From Jimgerdemannia flammicorona (lineage: Eukaryota; Mucoromycota; Endogonomycetes; Endogonales; Endogonaceae), in assembly GCA_003990745.1 (NCBI GenBank), contig RBNI01005747.1, forward strand, positions 1 through 12,177: a stretch of DNA of 12,177 nt, read 5' to 3'. This document shows positions 1 to 8,569 of the stretch, in pieces. Numbering within the stretch: position 1 is the stretch's first letter; every line of letters starts with the position of its first letter. A program made the position numbers and the translations under genes. The notes beneath the pieces were generated by a model, which was not told the origin of the DNA, searched no databases, and saw nothing but the letters and a program-made list of their open reading frames with translations.

Positions 1-64
1 TTATAGTCACTTGGACTCTGTCTTTATTACCAGTCTATGAATAAGTATACAATATTACTACCTA
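1..64 (-). promoter_or_regulatory. 3' UTR of LINE copy L with AATAAA-like signal
   Basis: On the minus strand the ORF2 stop is followed by about 64 AT-rich nt containing AATAAA (positions 23-28 on the plus strand as TTTATT). The sequence ends in ATAA at the window edge. No poly(A) or simple-repeat tail and no target-site duplication are visible inside the window, so the true end may lie beyond position 1. Confidence 0.5.
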
Positions 65-769
65 CTATCCGATCCCTATAGGGGAGCCCCTCCCTACCCC
101 TTCATGAATAAAGACCACCCTTTCACCAATGACTCCCACTCTCCCACTGCTCTGTCTACAGATTTTCTCTACCAAGCAGTGCCTCTGACTCCCCTGCAGC
201 CCCCAACCAAGCCACCAGCCTGTCAAGGTGTCTTCCATAAGCCTCTGCCACCATGACAACTAGCTCCCCAAGCTTTGTTGACTCCCATCCTCAAAAACAA
301 ATAGCCAGTGACTGGTCAGCCCAACCCAAATAGCCAATGCCCAATCTAAGGTAATCCACTCTTTTCCTACCCCTCCTACCAACCGATCCCTCAAGTCCTC
401 CCACCTCCCCCATACTTCATCTCTCCTATACCTCACTCCCAAGTGGTCCCCAATGACCTGCCAAAAGTCTCCCAATACCTCGCACTCTTCTAGCCAATGT
501 TCTGGCATCTGTACAAAGCCCCCTTCCTGCCCTACATTATGGCACTCCTCACAGTCGAAGCAACCCCCTATGATAAGGTGCTCTGAGCAGAAGTTGAGCA
601 TTACATTCCTCCTCAGCATGTACCACCAGACTACCCAGTACTTTGGTGGCATCCATTTTCATACTGTGGCACTCCAGATCCAAACACCATGCTAGTCCCA
701 CTCTTCTCCAATTCCAACTCCTTACCAACCACTAGGCCACAGATCCTGGCCTGGTCCCCTTTGGCACAC
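65..769 (-). pseudogene. C-terminal Cys/His (zf-RVT-like) segment of copy L ORF2
   Basis: After a frameshift the tail reads KYWVVWWYMLRRNVMLNF, then a Cys/His cluster CFDCEECH (Cys codons at 560-562, 551-553 and 542-544) and, about 14 residues later, HWLEEC with Cys at 482-484. This resembles the zinc-binding domain that follows RT in many plant and some fungal L1-type elements, where the pattern is two close Cys residues followed by His and Cys. The copy R version has the first Cys as His and the second as Tyr. The last 120 residues are Trp-rich and not recognisable as RNase H. A stop occurs near 260. ORF2 ends at the stop at 65-67, followed directly by a second TAG. Confidence 0.75.
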
Positions 770-779
770 CAATGTTGAA

Positions 780-1346
780 CTCAAGTAAAGGCATGCTGCC
801 CAGCAATATGCCATCCCATCTCCACATCGCCAGGCCCCAAGCCTCCTTCCCCTCATTCCCCCACCAGTGAATACCAATGCGGTGTGCCCCCTCCACTATC
901 CCCCACTAGAAACCTTTATATCACAATTGTGCAGTGTTCTGAAGTCCAACCAATGCAAGAAGGTCACCAGTTGAGCCTCTCAGTGATGACCACCTCTCCC
1001 AGACCTTCTGCAGCAGGGGAACCCAACTCCCTCCTCACAACTCCACCACCCTCTTAAGCCACCATGCTCTCAAGCAGTGCAGTTGTTTGGGAAAGTCCAC
1101 CAGTCCTAGACCACCTCTTGCCACCAGTAGGGACAAGGTCTCCCAACAAATCTGGCTCTGTCTGCCAGCTCAAATCCATCCCTTGGCCACCTTCACCAAT
1201 CTCTTCACTACCCAGATTGGGAAGTCCAGATGATAAGCCAAATACCACAGCTTCGGCAGCCAATATACATTCAAAATTGAGACTCGTCCCACCAGAGAAA
1301 AGTGTCTTCCTCCCCAATCCTGCAGGTCCTCCTCCCAAATTCCAAT
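780..1346 (-). pseudogene. RT thumb/connection region of copy L ORF2
   Basis: Coding continues in the same frame as the RT core but with several stops. Recognisable blocks are FSLVGRVSILN, LPKLWYLAYHLDF, GGLGLVDFPKQ and RAWWLKRVVEL. This is the succession seen after the RT palm in L1-like elements (a structural PKLWY step, then a GLGL block, then an AWWLKR block). All are matched at the same spacing in copy R (10981-11230). Stops fall at the codon after the WWEQ block, in the GWI block and after VVEL. The frame changes near 770 into that of the C-terminal zinc segment. Identity rests on the pairwise match and on general LINE layout. Confidence 0.8.
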
Positions 1347-2090
1347 TCACTGCTCCCACCAAAGCCTGGGCAGAACTGAACCATAGACTGAAAAATAGAT
1401 GCCCAAGTACCACACTGCCTCACCAGTGGGGACAATTGTTTCTATAACTTCTCCTCCCACCAGTCTGTTGCCTAGCACTATTGTTTCACACTTGTGCCAA
1501 TTTAGCTTCACCCCAGAGTTCTTCTCATACAACTCCACTATCTTCTTGAGCTCCTTGACATCAGCAATCGACCCCAAACCAACCACCATGTCATCTGCAA
1601 AGGCCCCAACTTTCCACCCAATGCCATAGATATAGAGCCCCACTATCCTCCACCTAATTCTATCCATTAGGGGTTCCAGGGAAAGAGCATACAGGATGGG
1701 GGATAGTGGGTCCCCCTGGGGCACCCCCCTACCCAGAGGGAAAGCTACCCCTCTATGCCCATTACACATGAGTGCAGCCCTACTCCCTTCCAGTAGGCTG
1801 ATCATTGCTGACCAAAATTGAATTGGAACCCCCATTCTATCCAATACTTTCACTAGCCAGACCCATCGCACCTGGTCATAAGCCTTCTCCTGGTCCAAGA
1901 AGACTAGATGCCCATCCAGTCCACAGGCTCTAGCCCCTTCAATAACTCCATGTACCCAGGTTGTGCCATCTCTAATGAGTCGACCACCCACAAATCCCCT
2001 CTGCTCAACACCTACAACTTGCTGGGCTACCTTCTGTAGTCTCACGACCACCACCTTAGTCACTAACTTTCTGTCCATATCAAGCAACAT
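1347..2090 (-). pseudogene. Reverse transcriptase core of copy L (longest open piece, 247 codons)
   Basis: This is the best preserved coding stretch in the window. Motifs run in canonical order: GFVGGRLIRDG (fingers), FLDQEKAYD (motif A, catalytic Asp at 1893-1895), GVPQGDPLSPILY (motif B), FADDMV (motif C, Asp pair at 1590-1595) and VKLNWHKCE (motif D region), then YLGIYF (motif E-like). All three catalytic Asp residues are present, so the core looks competent as a sequence although its parent ORF is broken. The first codon is not a true start: coding continues upstream with KNWWPIMLL, the usual WRPI entry motif with Arg changed to Trp. Hand alignment with copy R over the first 108 matching residues gives 81 identities. 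Confidence 0.93.
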
Positions 2091-2999
2091 TATTGGCCAC
2101 CAGTTCTTCCAATCCTCTCACCTTCCTTTGTTCTTATAAAGCAGTGTCACCAGCCTGAGATCCTGCTCCCCCATCCATCTCCCTGTCTACAATATATAGA
2201 GTCACACAATGCCATCAGCTCTCCCATCACACCTGGGACTCCAACTATTCACTCAGGGTAGGCCATCCTCCCCAGGTGCTGTACCTGAGGCTGTTGCAGC
2301 AAGAACCTGGTGGATCTCATCCTCCTTTACAGGCATCACCAGGTCACCTAGTCCTGCAACTTATAGTGGGTGCCAATTCTCCAATGTTTGGTCAATGGCA
2401 GTAGCATCTGCCCCACCCTCCTCCCCACTCCACAAACCACTCCATTGCTCCTTCAGTGATCCAAGAATATCCTGTGCACCATACACTAGTACTCCATCCA
2501 AGTCAAGTACCCCTTCCCACCATTACTGTACCCTTCTTGCCCTAAGGGTCCTCATGAGAAACTTGGAAAGCCTCTCCCCTTCCTCCAGCCCCTACCAATG
2601 AAGCCATGCCACCAAGCTTTGCACCCTTGCCTCTTTCTCTTCCCGCAGCACCTGTTGTAGTTCCCCAACCTCCATCTTCACTCTCATTACTCTCCAATCT
2701 TCTTCTCTCTCCACCATCACCAGTCTTGCCCACTCCTTCGGAAGCCTAGCCAATCTAGTAGAAGCCCAATGCACTCTCTGCCTTCGCTGCTTCCCTGCTG
2801 CCTTACCCACCTCGCTTCAGTACATCCTGGCTATCTTTTTCAACCTTATCCACTGAACCCCAATCGAGGCACCTTCCTGCCACCAGGTCCCCACCCCCAG
2901 CTGAATGTCTTTAGCCCACTCCTCCCACTGGGACTCATCATCTAACAAGGAGGAATTGAGGCACCAATGTCCAGGCCCATCCACACTACCCCCAAAGCA

Positions 3000-3702
3000 C
3001 CCCTGTCCCAAAAGGCCCCAGTGATCCGACCATGGACACCATTCCACCTCCAGTGACTTCCAAACATCTTGGCCCCAACAGTTGGCCATCAGAATCTAGT
3101 CAATCCTTGTTCCCAGGCCTCCAGCCCAATGCATATATACTCTTCTATCCCCCCAGTACTCCCTACCAGCATCTACCAGTGCTCCCAATCTTTCAACTTC
3201 CTCCCACATCGCCAGCCCCCCACTCCTGCTCTCAGCACCCTGTCCGCCATCCATTCTATCCATCTGTATATCCCAAACCATATTGATATTTCCCCCAAGC
3301 ATATCCACTCTAGTCTCTGCCAGGATCCCACTCTCCTGGAGACCCTTCACCCAATCTACATGCTCCACCCCTTATGGCAGGGCATTAATAGGAGCCAACT
3401 GTAACTGGCTCCCAGCCTGCACAAATTCATTTACCCCAGACCAGCCTCTCTCCCCAGCTCCTCATATCTCGTATCTCCCCTCTGCCTTTCTGAACCAGAA
3501 TTCTGACCTTGCTATTCCAAATCACCATGCCTCCCTATTCCTTTGTCCATTCCATTCTATTAGAGTCATCCTCACACCTGACATCCTGCAAGAGGAAGAG
3601 ATTGGCCTCCAATCTCTTATGCTAAATAAAAATGTTCCTACATCTAACCGTGCCCCATAGCCCATTCATGTTCAAAGAAAAAATATTGGTTGTACTGTTC
3701 AT
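3000..3702 (-). pseudogene. AP-endonuclease-like (EEP) domain of copy L ORF2, catalytic Asp lost
   Basis: The domain opens with FSLNMNGL, the beta-strand bearing the first catalytic Asn of the exonuclease-endonuclease-phosphatase fold. LLQDVRCED follows, where most family members have LQE. The motif normally read GDFN is GGNINMVWD here (3305-3279 region), with Asn at 3288-3290 replacing the Asp; copy R keeps GGDFNMVWD. The terminal WCPWSDHW (SDH, His at 3021-3023) is intact. A frameshift near 3372 and stops in the N-terminal half break the domain. In the living element it would cut the target strand for target-primed reverse transcription. The domain call is firm from motif order; loss of activity is inferred from the Asp change and the frame breaks. 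Confidence 0.85.
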
Positions 3703-3732
3703 AATAAAATATGATTTGTTATCAGTCGATCT

Positions 3733-5214
3733 CTACTGCTCCATGCTCATCTCCTCCTGTGCTGTGTCAAGATTATGTTCTGCTATCACCTTCTCCTCTT
3801 CAGCCCTCTGAGCCTCCAATCCAGCCAACAGCTCATTCATCTCCCCATCCGCCTTCTCCTCAAACTCCTCCTGGTACTCAATGCACGCCTCTTGCCAAAG
3901 CTGCAATCCATGACACTTGTTCCAACAGTACTTGGCCCTCTCCCCAGTGACAACCACCATCTCCACCTCCCACTCCTTGTTCACCTCATACCCTTCCTCC
4001 TCCAGATACACTACAAGAATTTCTTCCTTCAGTGCCAACATCACTCCATCCTCCCACAAAATCCATGTCCAGTGCTCATCACCCATCACTCGCAAGTCCA
4101 CCTCCCCCAACTCTTCTGCCACTAGGTTATTCATCATCCTGTACATCCAAAGTAGGTTCCCCACCTCCTTCTCTCCAGGGGTCGCTGGCCTCCCTCCATC
4201 CAGCATTGTGATGTCAGCTCTAGTACTCGCAGCCTCATCTCATACCTCTGGGACATCCACCAGTTCCTCCTCCCCAGCTGCCACTACACATCCTCCATCC
4301 ATTATCTCTGGAATGCCGAATTTCACCTGATGGGTCCCCAGCATTATCACATCCTCCACCATCTTGTTTCTGGAAGCTGGGCCTCACCTGATAAGAGGAG
4401 AAGGAGTGGGGGAATCCTCCCAGACCTCATCCCAAATCTCCAAGGTGTCAGCAGCATATGGGTCAATAATCTTCACCTCCTTCGCCTTCCCTATCTCTTC
4501 CCCAGCATTCCCACTCCTCTCGCCAGCCCAGACACTCGCTTTGGCCCCTTCCACACCTGTCATCTTGCTCACATCCTCCTGTGGTCTGCTCTCCAGTTTA
4601 GCCAGCAGATTCTTCTGTCTCTTATGCCCCTGACCCCTCTCCCACTGCACCTTGTTGACTCGAATCCTCTTGCCATCCACCACCTCTAGGTACATCAACT
4701 CCACGAAAGCCTTCCAAGCCTTTGCTCACTACTCCACAGCACTATCCAATTCTTTCAGTGCTTCTAATAGGCCCATCATGCCATCTGACAAATCCTCTTG
4801 TCTTCTAAGCCTCAGTTGCTCAGTTTCGCTAACAGCTGTTACATCTGGATTTTTTTCCAGATTAGCAGTCCCATTGCCATCAGCAGTCACACTCCCCCCA
4901 GCCGCTACTCCCCCAGCTCCACTGCCCTCCTTTCCAAGAGCTGCTCCCCCATGCACCACTGCCTTCTCTGTCTCCTTGCCCCTCCTCAGCCAGCCCTCCA
5001 GCCCTGATGCCTGCTGCCTCCCCTTCACCATCTCCACAAAACTCGCTCTCTCAGACCCTTGTCCACCACCAAAACCTCCACCTCTTCTGCATCCTCCTGC
5101 CAGCAGCCCCCTCATGCCCCCCCCCAGGCCTGGGCCCCTCCCCACCTGCTGCCATTCGAAAGCACTTGGGCCGCCCTGCCCAGTACGCACCTCAGATTGC
5201 CTGTCGGTCACCAT
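3733..5214 (-). pseudogene. LINE ORF1 (gag-like RNA-binding protein), copy L, internally deleted
   Basis: ORF1 proteins of LINEs coat the element RNA. The start is the ATG at 5214. The N-terminal 110 residues are rich in Gly, Ala and Ser, with a SFVEMVK patch (copy R: SFADKVK). Unlike copy R, it then jumps from DLSDGMMGL straight to LEALKEL (about 4785-4760), losing about 540 nt that hold an RRM-like stretch. The frame is kept across the join. Further on come YLEVVDGKRIR, LDGGRPATPGEKEVGNLL, MVVVTGERAKYCW and GLQLWQEAC, all matched in copy R, and a Glu-rich likely coiled-coil C-terminus ending in MSMEQ and the stop at 3733. A tandem TAG-TGA lies near 4726-4731 and another stop follows SPLIR near 4384. 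No CCHC zinc knuckle is visible. Confidence 0.82.
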
Positions 5215-5298
5215 GTTGTTAGTCTCTTTTCTCCAAAAATGATGTTGTAAGTACCTTCCAAAGGTTGTGTAATCTGAATGGTACCAGAGAAAGGGGTA
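5215..5298 (-). promoter_or_regulatory. Probable 5' leader of LINE copy L
   Basis: This lies between the first ORF1 ATG and the copia-like sequence. Read on the minus strand it contains CCTTTCTC followed by a GTAC and an ATTCA..ATTA.ACAA block, then TTGGAGAAAAG just before the ATG. The same landmarks occur in the same order at about 6437-6502 in copy R: 28 of 35 positions match ungapped over the first block. Shared 5' sequence implies that both copies are near full length at the 5' end. LINE promoters are normally internal and located here, but I see no specific promoter motif. The outer boundary is uncertain by perhaps 20 nt. Confidence 0.5.
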
Positions 5299-6137
5299 TC
5301 AATAGTTGCCAATATATCACATCTATACATATTCAGATATAACATATATATTCTTAACAAAAGTAACATAAATCAGTATAAATTCAAGCCAAAGATAGTC
5401 AAATACATACTTTTAGGATACAGCAAGAAATCATATATGCTCTGGAATCTGTATATGAGATATATAGTGATTTTATGTGATATATAGTTCAGAAAAAAAG
5501 AAAATAATTTGGAGATTTATGTGGAAGTTCCAGAATAAATCTCTATATTTCTGCCAATATAATAACCAGTACCACCAACATCTCTGATGATTCCAGCAGT
5601 TAATCAAAACTATTTTCAACTACTATATGTATCTGAGCCAGAGTTGCCTGAGCCAAGGATCACTGAGATCAAAGATAATAATGACAGTAAATCCTCCAAT
5701 AATGAGAGATCCTCCATCAAGGGCAAGAGCAAGCAAAAGCCAAAGTGTAAGCTTAGAAATAAGATGTGTTCATAATTAGGAAGTTATTGAGATATACCAG
5801 TGAGATTTAGAAAGTAACAGAATGACTATATAAGCTATACTGAAGCATATAAATGTGCATATATTGTGAAAACTTCCAGCAAGCCAAGTACATATAATGA
5901 GACTATATAATGCTCTGATAAAAGAAAATGACAATATATAATAAATGAGGAATATAATTTATTTATCAAAAATGACATATAAGATCTAGTATTTCTTTCA
6001 CCAAACTGTCAAGCAATTGGATCTAAGTAGATATAGAGAATAAAGTGAAATATCAATGGAGACATAGAGCAGTATAAAGCTCATTTTATATAAGGATTCA
6101 GTAGTCCAGAATTCCTATTGATTACTTATAGTTGAAT
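5299..6137 (+). pseudogene. Ty1/copia pol fragment: integrase C-terminal part, spacer, start of reverse transcriptase
   Basis: One reading frame can be followed through the whole stretch, with stops but no frameshift. It begins with ANISHLYIFRYNIYIL, a worn form of the SHLRxFGC-AYV block, followed by KPKIVKYILLGYSKKSYMLWNL, the copia SH3-like block that ends in LVGY and the Y-WN motif. An Asp/Glu/Ser/Lys-rich spacer follows (about 5640-5770), then ISYTEAYKCAYIVKTSS, PSTYNE, NEEYNLFIKND and SPNCQAIGSK. The last of these is the entry to the copia RT domain, with INGDIEQYKAH and GFSS after it. The match stops near 6137, before the RT catalytic motifs. Stops replace expected Trp or Arg codons, as in the block between QAIGSK and NINGD. 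The upstream protease and integrase core are absent. Confidence 0.82.
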
Positions 6138-6430
6138 AATAATTTAAGAGTAGTATAGTTATTATTAGAGTAAATATCTTCCAATAAAATAATGCTTAAA
6201 TAGAGTAACTACCTATATAACTATAAGATATTCTAGTTTGGTACTATTATAGTTAGCTTACTGCTTTTTGGGTTTCTTGACTTATATAAGCTATCATATA
6301 GTACTATTGATCAGATATATCTTGAGCTAAAGCTGCTCTAAGACTATTTTTAGAGATATCTATATATGTATAAGATTATTGAATTCTGTAGATTGAGTTA
6401 TATAAGAACTAGTACTGTAGTAAGTTCTTC
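6138..6430. other. AT-rich stretch without a recognised gene, possibly LTR-like
   Basis: This sequence of about 290 bp is very AT-rich, has no CpG, and shows no open frame continuing the copia RT. It contains TATATAAG-like boxes (for example CTTATATAAGC near 6282-6292) and several stretches rich in TATA and CTAT. It could be a decayed LTR or the flank of another repeat, but no matching second LTR is present and no terminal TG..CA pair can be assigned with confidence. Confidence 0.3.
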
Positions 6431-6513
6431 TTGTCCTTTCTCCTGTACAATTCACATTATACAAACTTCAAGCAATGGTTTTTGACACAACTTGGAGAAA
6501 AGGTACTATAAAA
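6431..6513 (+). promoter_or_regulatory. Probable 5' leader of LINE copy R
   Basis: It contains the CCTTTCTC, GTAC and ATTATACAA landmarks, then TTGGAGAAAAG, in the same order as copy L's leader. The ATG at 6475 lies within this shared leader, upstream of the position aligned with copy L's ATG, which reads ATA here (about 6514-6516). The start codon was therefore probably lost by a G-to-A change, and the open frame from 6475 is likely fortuitous read-in. No specific promoter element is recognised. Confidence 0.45.
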
Positions 6514-8538
6514 ATATCATCAAGTAAGAGTTCTGATGGGCATGCTAGATCAGGTGGACCTGGGGCTTTCGGCTGGCAGCATGTGGGGAGAGGATATGGA
6601 TTGGAGATGGGGGCTTTTGGAGGATCAAAGGGTGGTGAAGGCTCTGGAGGAGGGCCAGTGTCTGGTGGATCTAGGGGACAGCCTGGTCCTTCCAGCTTTG
6701 CTGACAAGGTGAAGGCAAGTGGATGGCCTACTGGAACCAAGGCTGGTGCTGCTGAGGGGAAGGACAAGGCTAGCATCAGGAGGGGGAGTAGCCCTCAGGA
6801 GGGAGATGGGAGCATAGGGGCTGGAGGGGCTGTGGCTGGGGGTATAACTGTTGATGGGAGTGTGATAGGGGATTAGGAAAAAAAAAGAGATATGATGGCT
6901 GATGGCCTGGTGAGGCAGGTGGTCTCAATGTGGAAGGGGGACCTGGCAGATGGTGTAATGGGGCTGGCAGTGGCCCCATTGCTCAAGAAATCGATTTTGG
7001 AGTTTGTGGCCACCTTGTACTTTCATGGCTTGGTGGTGATGGTGAGGATGGTCCTGGGGCTTATTTCAAAGCAGGTGGCTGGGGCAGCTTCAGTGAAGTT
7101 CCTGAAGGGTCTGGAGGGGGTTGAGGTGGGCATTGAGGAGGCAGGACCACTGGACAAGGCCCTGAAGACTGGAGTAGTGGTTGGGGAAGTGATGGTCCCC
7201 ATGATGCAGTGCTTGAGGTGGGACCCAGGGTGGTGCAGCTTCTGGTGAGGGGGATGCTGATGGTGACAAAGGAGGAGACTAGGAGGAGGGTGGAGGAGAT
7301 GATGGTGGAGTATGGTGATATGGTGGACATTGGCTTCCAGATGTGTGAGGGGACTGCATTCAGGACAGGTGACATCAATATCAGGATTTGGCTGGCAGGA
7401 AAGGAGGCCACTGGGAAGGTGAGTGACTGGCCCTCAGTGCTGATGTGGGGGGCTTTTATCTATAAGATGTTGAGGGTGAAAGGGAGTGAAGAGGAGGAGG
7501 AGGACTTGTTGGAGGCTCTGGAGGAGTTGAGTGGTGTAGTTGAGAGGAGGGTGAGGGCCTGGAGAGTATTTGAGGAGTCAACATATCTGGAGATTGTGGA
7601 TGGGAAGCATATTCGCACTGACAAGATAGAGTGGGAGTGGGCCCAGGGGTGCAGGAGACAGAGGGAGTTATTGGTAAGTATGAAAGAAGGGGCAAAGAAG
7701 AAGGTAGATAGGGCTGAGGTATCTGGGAGTATTGAAGCTAGTGTCTGAGCTAGTAAAGGAGAAGAGAAGGTGGAGGCAAACAATAAAGGAGCTGGGAAGG
7801 TGCTGAGCAAGAACTCCTATGCAGATGGCACATTCGAAGTCTGGAAGCAGGATTTGGATGCCACCTCCCCCTCTCTTATCAGGAGGGGCCTGGCTGTGAA
7901 GAGAGGGGCAACAGAGGATGTACTGATGCAGGGGGCCCAGTGAGTGCACTTTGGGGTCCCTGATGTGGTGAAAGGGGGCCAGGTAGTGGCAGTTGGCGAG
8001 GACAAGCTGGTGGATGTCCCTGAGAAGGAGTGGGATGAGGCTGCCAGTGTAGGAGCTGATACCATGATGTTGGATGTAGGGCAGCCAGGGACTCCAGGAG
8101 GGAAGGAGGTGGGGAACCTGTTGTGGATGAGCAAGATGATGGATAACCTTGTGGCTGAGGCATTGGGAGAAGTGGACCTTAGTGTAATGCCTGAGGAGCA
8201 TTGGGTGTGGATTCTGTATAGAGATGGAGTGGTGGAGGCACTGAAGGTGAAGATACTTGTAATTTTCTTGGAGGAGGAGAGATATGAGGTTAATGAGGTG
8301 AGGTAGGCAGAGCTGGTGGTTGTCACTGGTGAGCAGGCAGCCTACTGTTGGGCAGAGCATTATGGTTTGCAGCTCTGGCAGGAGGCCTGTCTGTAGTATC
8401 ATGAGGACTTTGAGGAGAGAAGATGGGGCAATGGTGGAACTTCTGGGAGGGTTGGAGGCATGAAAAGCTGGAGAAAGGGAACTAGCTGCTGAACATGACT
8501 TGGACTTGGTGCAGGAGGAGCTGAATTCAGACTTGTAG
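6475..8538 (+). pseudogene. LINE ORF1 (gag-like RNA-binding protein), copy R, disrupted but with full domain set
   Basis: The N-terminus to about residue 130 is Gly/Ser/Ala-rich, with the SSFADKVK patch. A stop at 6874-6876 sits next to a run of nine A (6878-6886). The frame then continues through DLADGVMGL and a Leu/Val-rich part to about 7240, where it shifts. The new frame carries the RRM-like stretch, an acidic run EEEEEDLLEALEEL, YLEIVDGKHIRTDK, stops at 7746 and 7941, and the conserved blocks LDVGQPGTPGGKEVGNLL and ELVVVTGEQAAYCW. A last shift near 8421 leads to the Glu-rich C-terminus ending at the TAG at 8536-8538. The ancestral start probably corresponds to 6514 (ATA here). The span from there is about 675 codons, compared with about 494 in the deleted copy L. 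Confidence 0.82.
7233..7410 (+). other. RRM-like RNA-binding stretch of ORF1, present only in copy R
   Basis: The order of elements is VVQLLVRGM (strand 1), a helix with KEETRRRVEEMMVEYG, DMVDIGFQM (strand 2), then FRTGDINIRIWLAG (strand 3). This resembles the beta-alpha-beta-beta start of an RNA recognition motif, the usual RNA-binding fold of L1-type ORF1 proteins. The aromatic RNP residues are not clearly conserved, so this is a fold-level guess and not a family match. The whole segment is missing from copy L. Confidence 0.45.
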
Positions 8539-8569
8539 AGGATGGGATCACTATATAACATTATTTCTT

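Larger units (their letters stand above)
65..3702 (-). pseudogene. LINE ORF2 (endonuclease-reverse transcriptase), copy L, disrupted
   Basis: ORF2 encodes the protein that nicks target DNA and primes reverse transcription of the element's RNA. The start is the ATG at 3702, 30 nt after the ORF1 stop; the same start and spacing occur in copy R. Order: endonuclease (about 3702-3000), basic and coiled linker (about 3000-2590), RT N-terminal region (about 2590-2100), RT core (2090-1347), thumb/connection (about 1347-780), Cys/His C-terminus (about 780-65). Reading starts in one frame, shifts near 3372, breaks up again at about 2250-2550, and shifts near 770. Stops interrupt it, for example in the endonuclease N-terminus and in the region after RT. 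Its length, about 1210 codons, is normal for an L1-like ORF2. It cannot make a full protein. Confidence 0.88.
1..5298 (-). mobile_element. LINE (non-LTR retrotransposon) copy L, near full length, decayed
   Basis: A two-ORF LINE read on the minus strand: 5' leader, ORF1, 30-nt gap, ORF2 with endonuclease, reverse transcriptase and zinc segment, then a short 3' UTR. The order is clear from motifs in ORF2 and from colinear alignment with the plus-strand copy on the right. The 5' limit near 5298 is an estimate: similarity to copy R's leader can be followed to about there, and recognisable copia coding sequence begins just beyond it. The 3' limit may lie left of position 1, since no A-tail or tandem-repeat tail is visible. 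Frameshifts, stops and a lost catalytic residue make it non-autonomous. The Cys/His C-terminus and the absence of a visible RNase H suggest an L1-like rather than a Tad1-like clade, which is inference. Confidence 0.9.

Noticed and set aside
290..320. FEDGS in the ORF2 tail as a possible RNase H motif
   Set aside because: Only one short DGS resemblance; copy R reads FEEGW there, and the other RNase H acidic residues and spacing are not seen.
1054..1413. Minus-strand open frame overlapping the end of the RT core
   Set aside because: It is out of frame. The true ORF2 frame continues with SLVGRVSILN and PKLWYLAYHLDF, which match copy R, so this frame is a shadow.
4652..5242. Open frame of 196 codons on the plus strand
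   Set aside because: It is antisense to ORF1 of copy L, Pro/Ser-rich low-complexity, with no support as a gene.
6878..6886. Run of nine A next to an ORF1 stop as a programmed frameshift site
   Set aside because: The same reading frame continues on both sides of the run, and copy L has a shorter A-run without a stop, so a simple point-mutation stop explains it.
7668..8561. Open frame of 297 codons on the minus strand
   Set aside because: It is the antisense of LINE ORF1 copy R. The product is Ser/Pro/Leu/His-rich with no domain, and it stays open because the sense strand is Gly/Glu/Val-rich and purine-biased.
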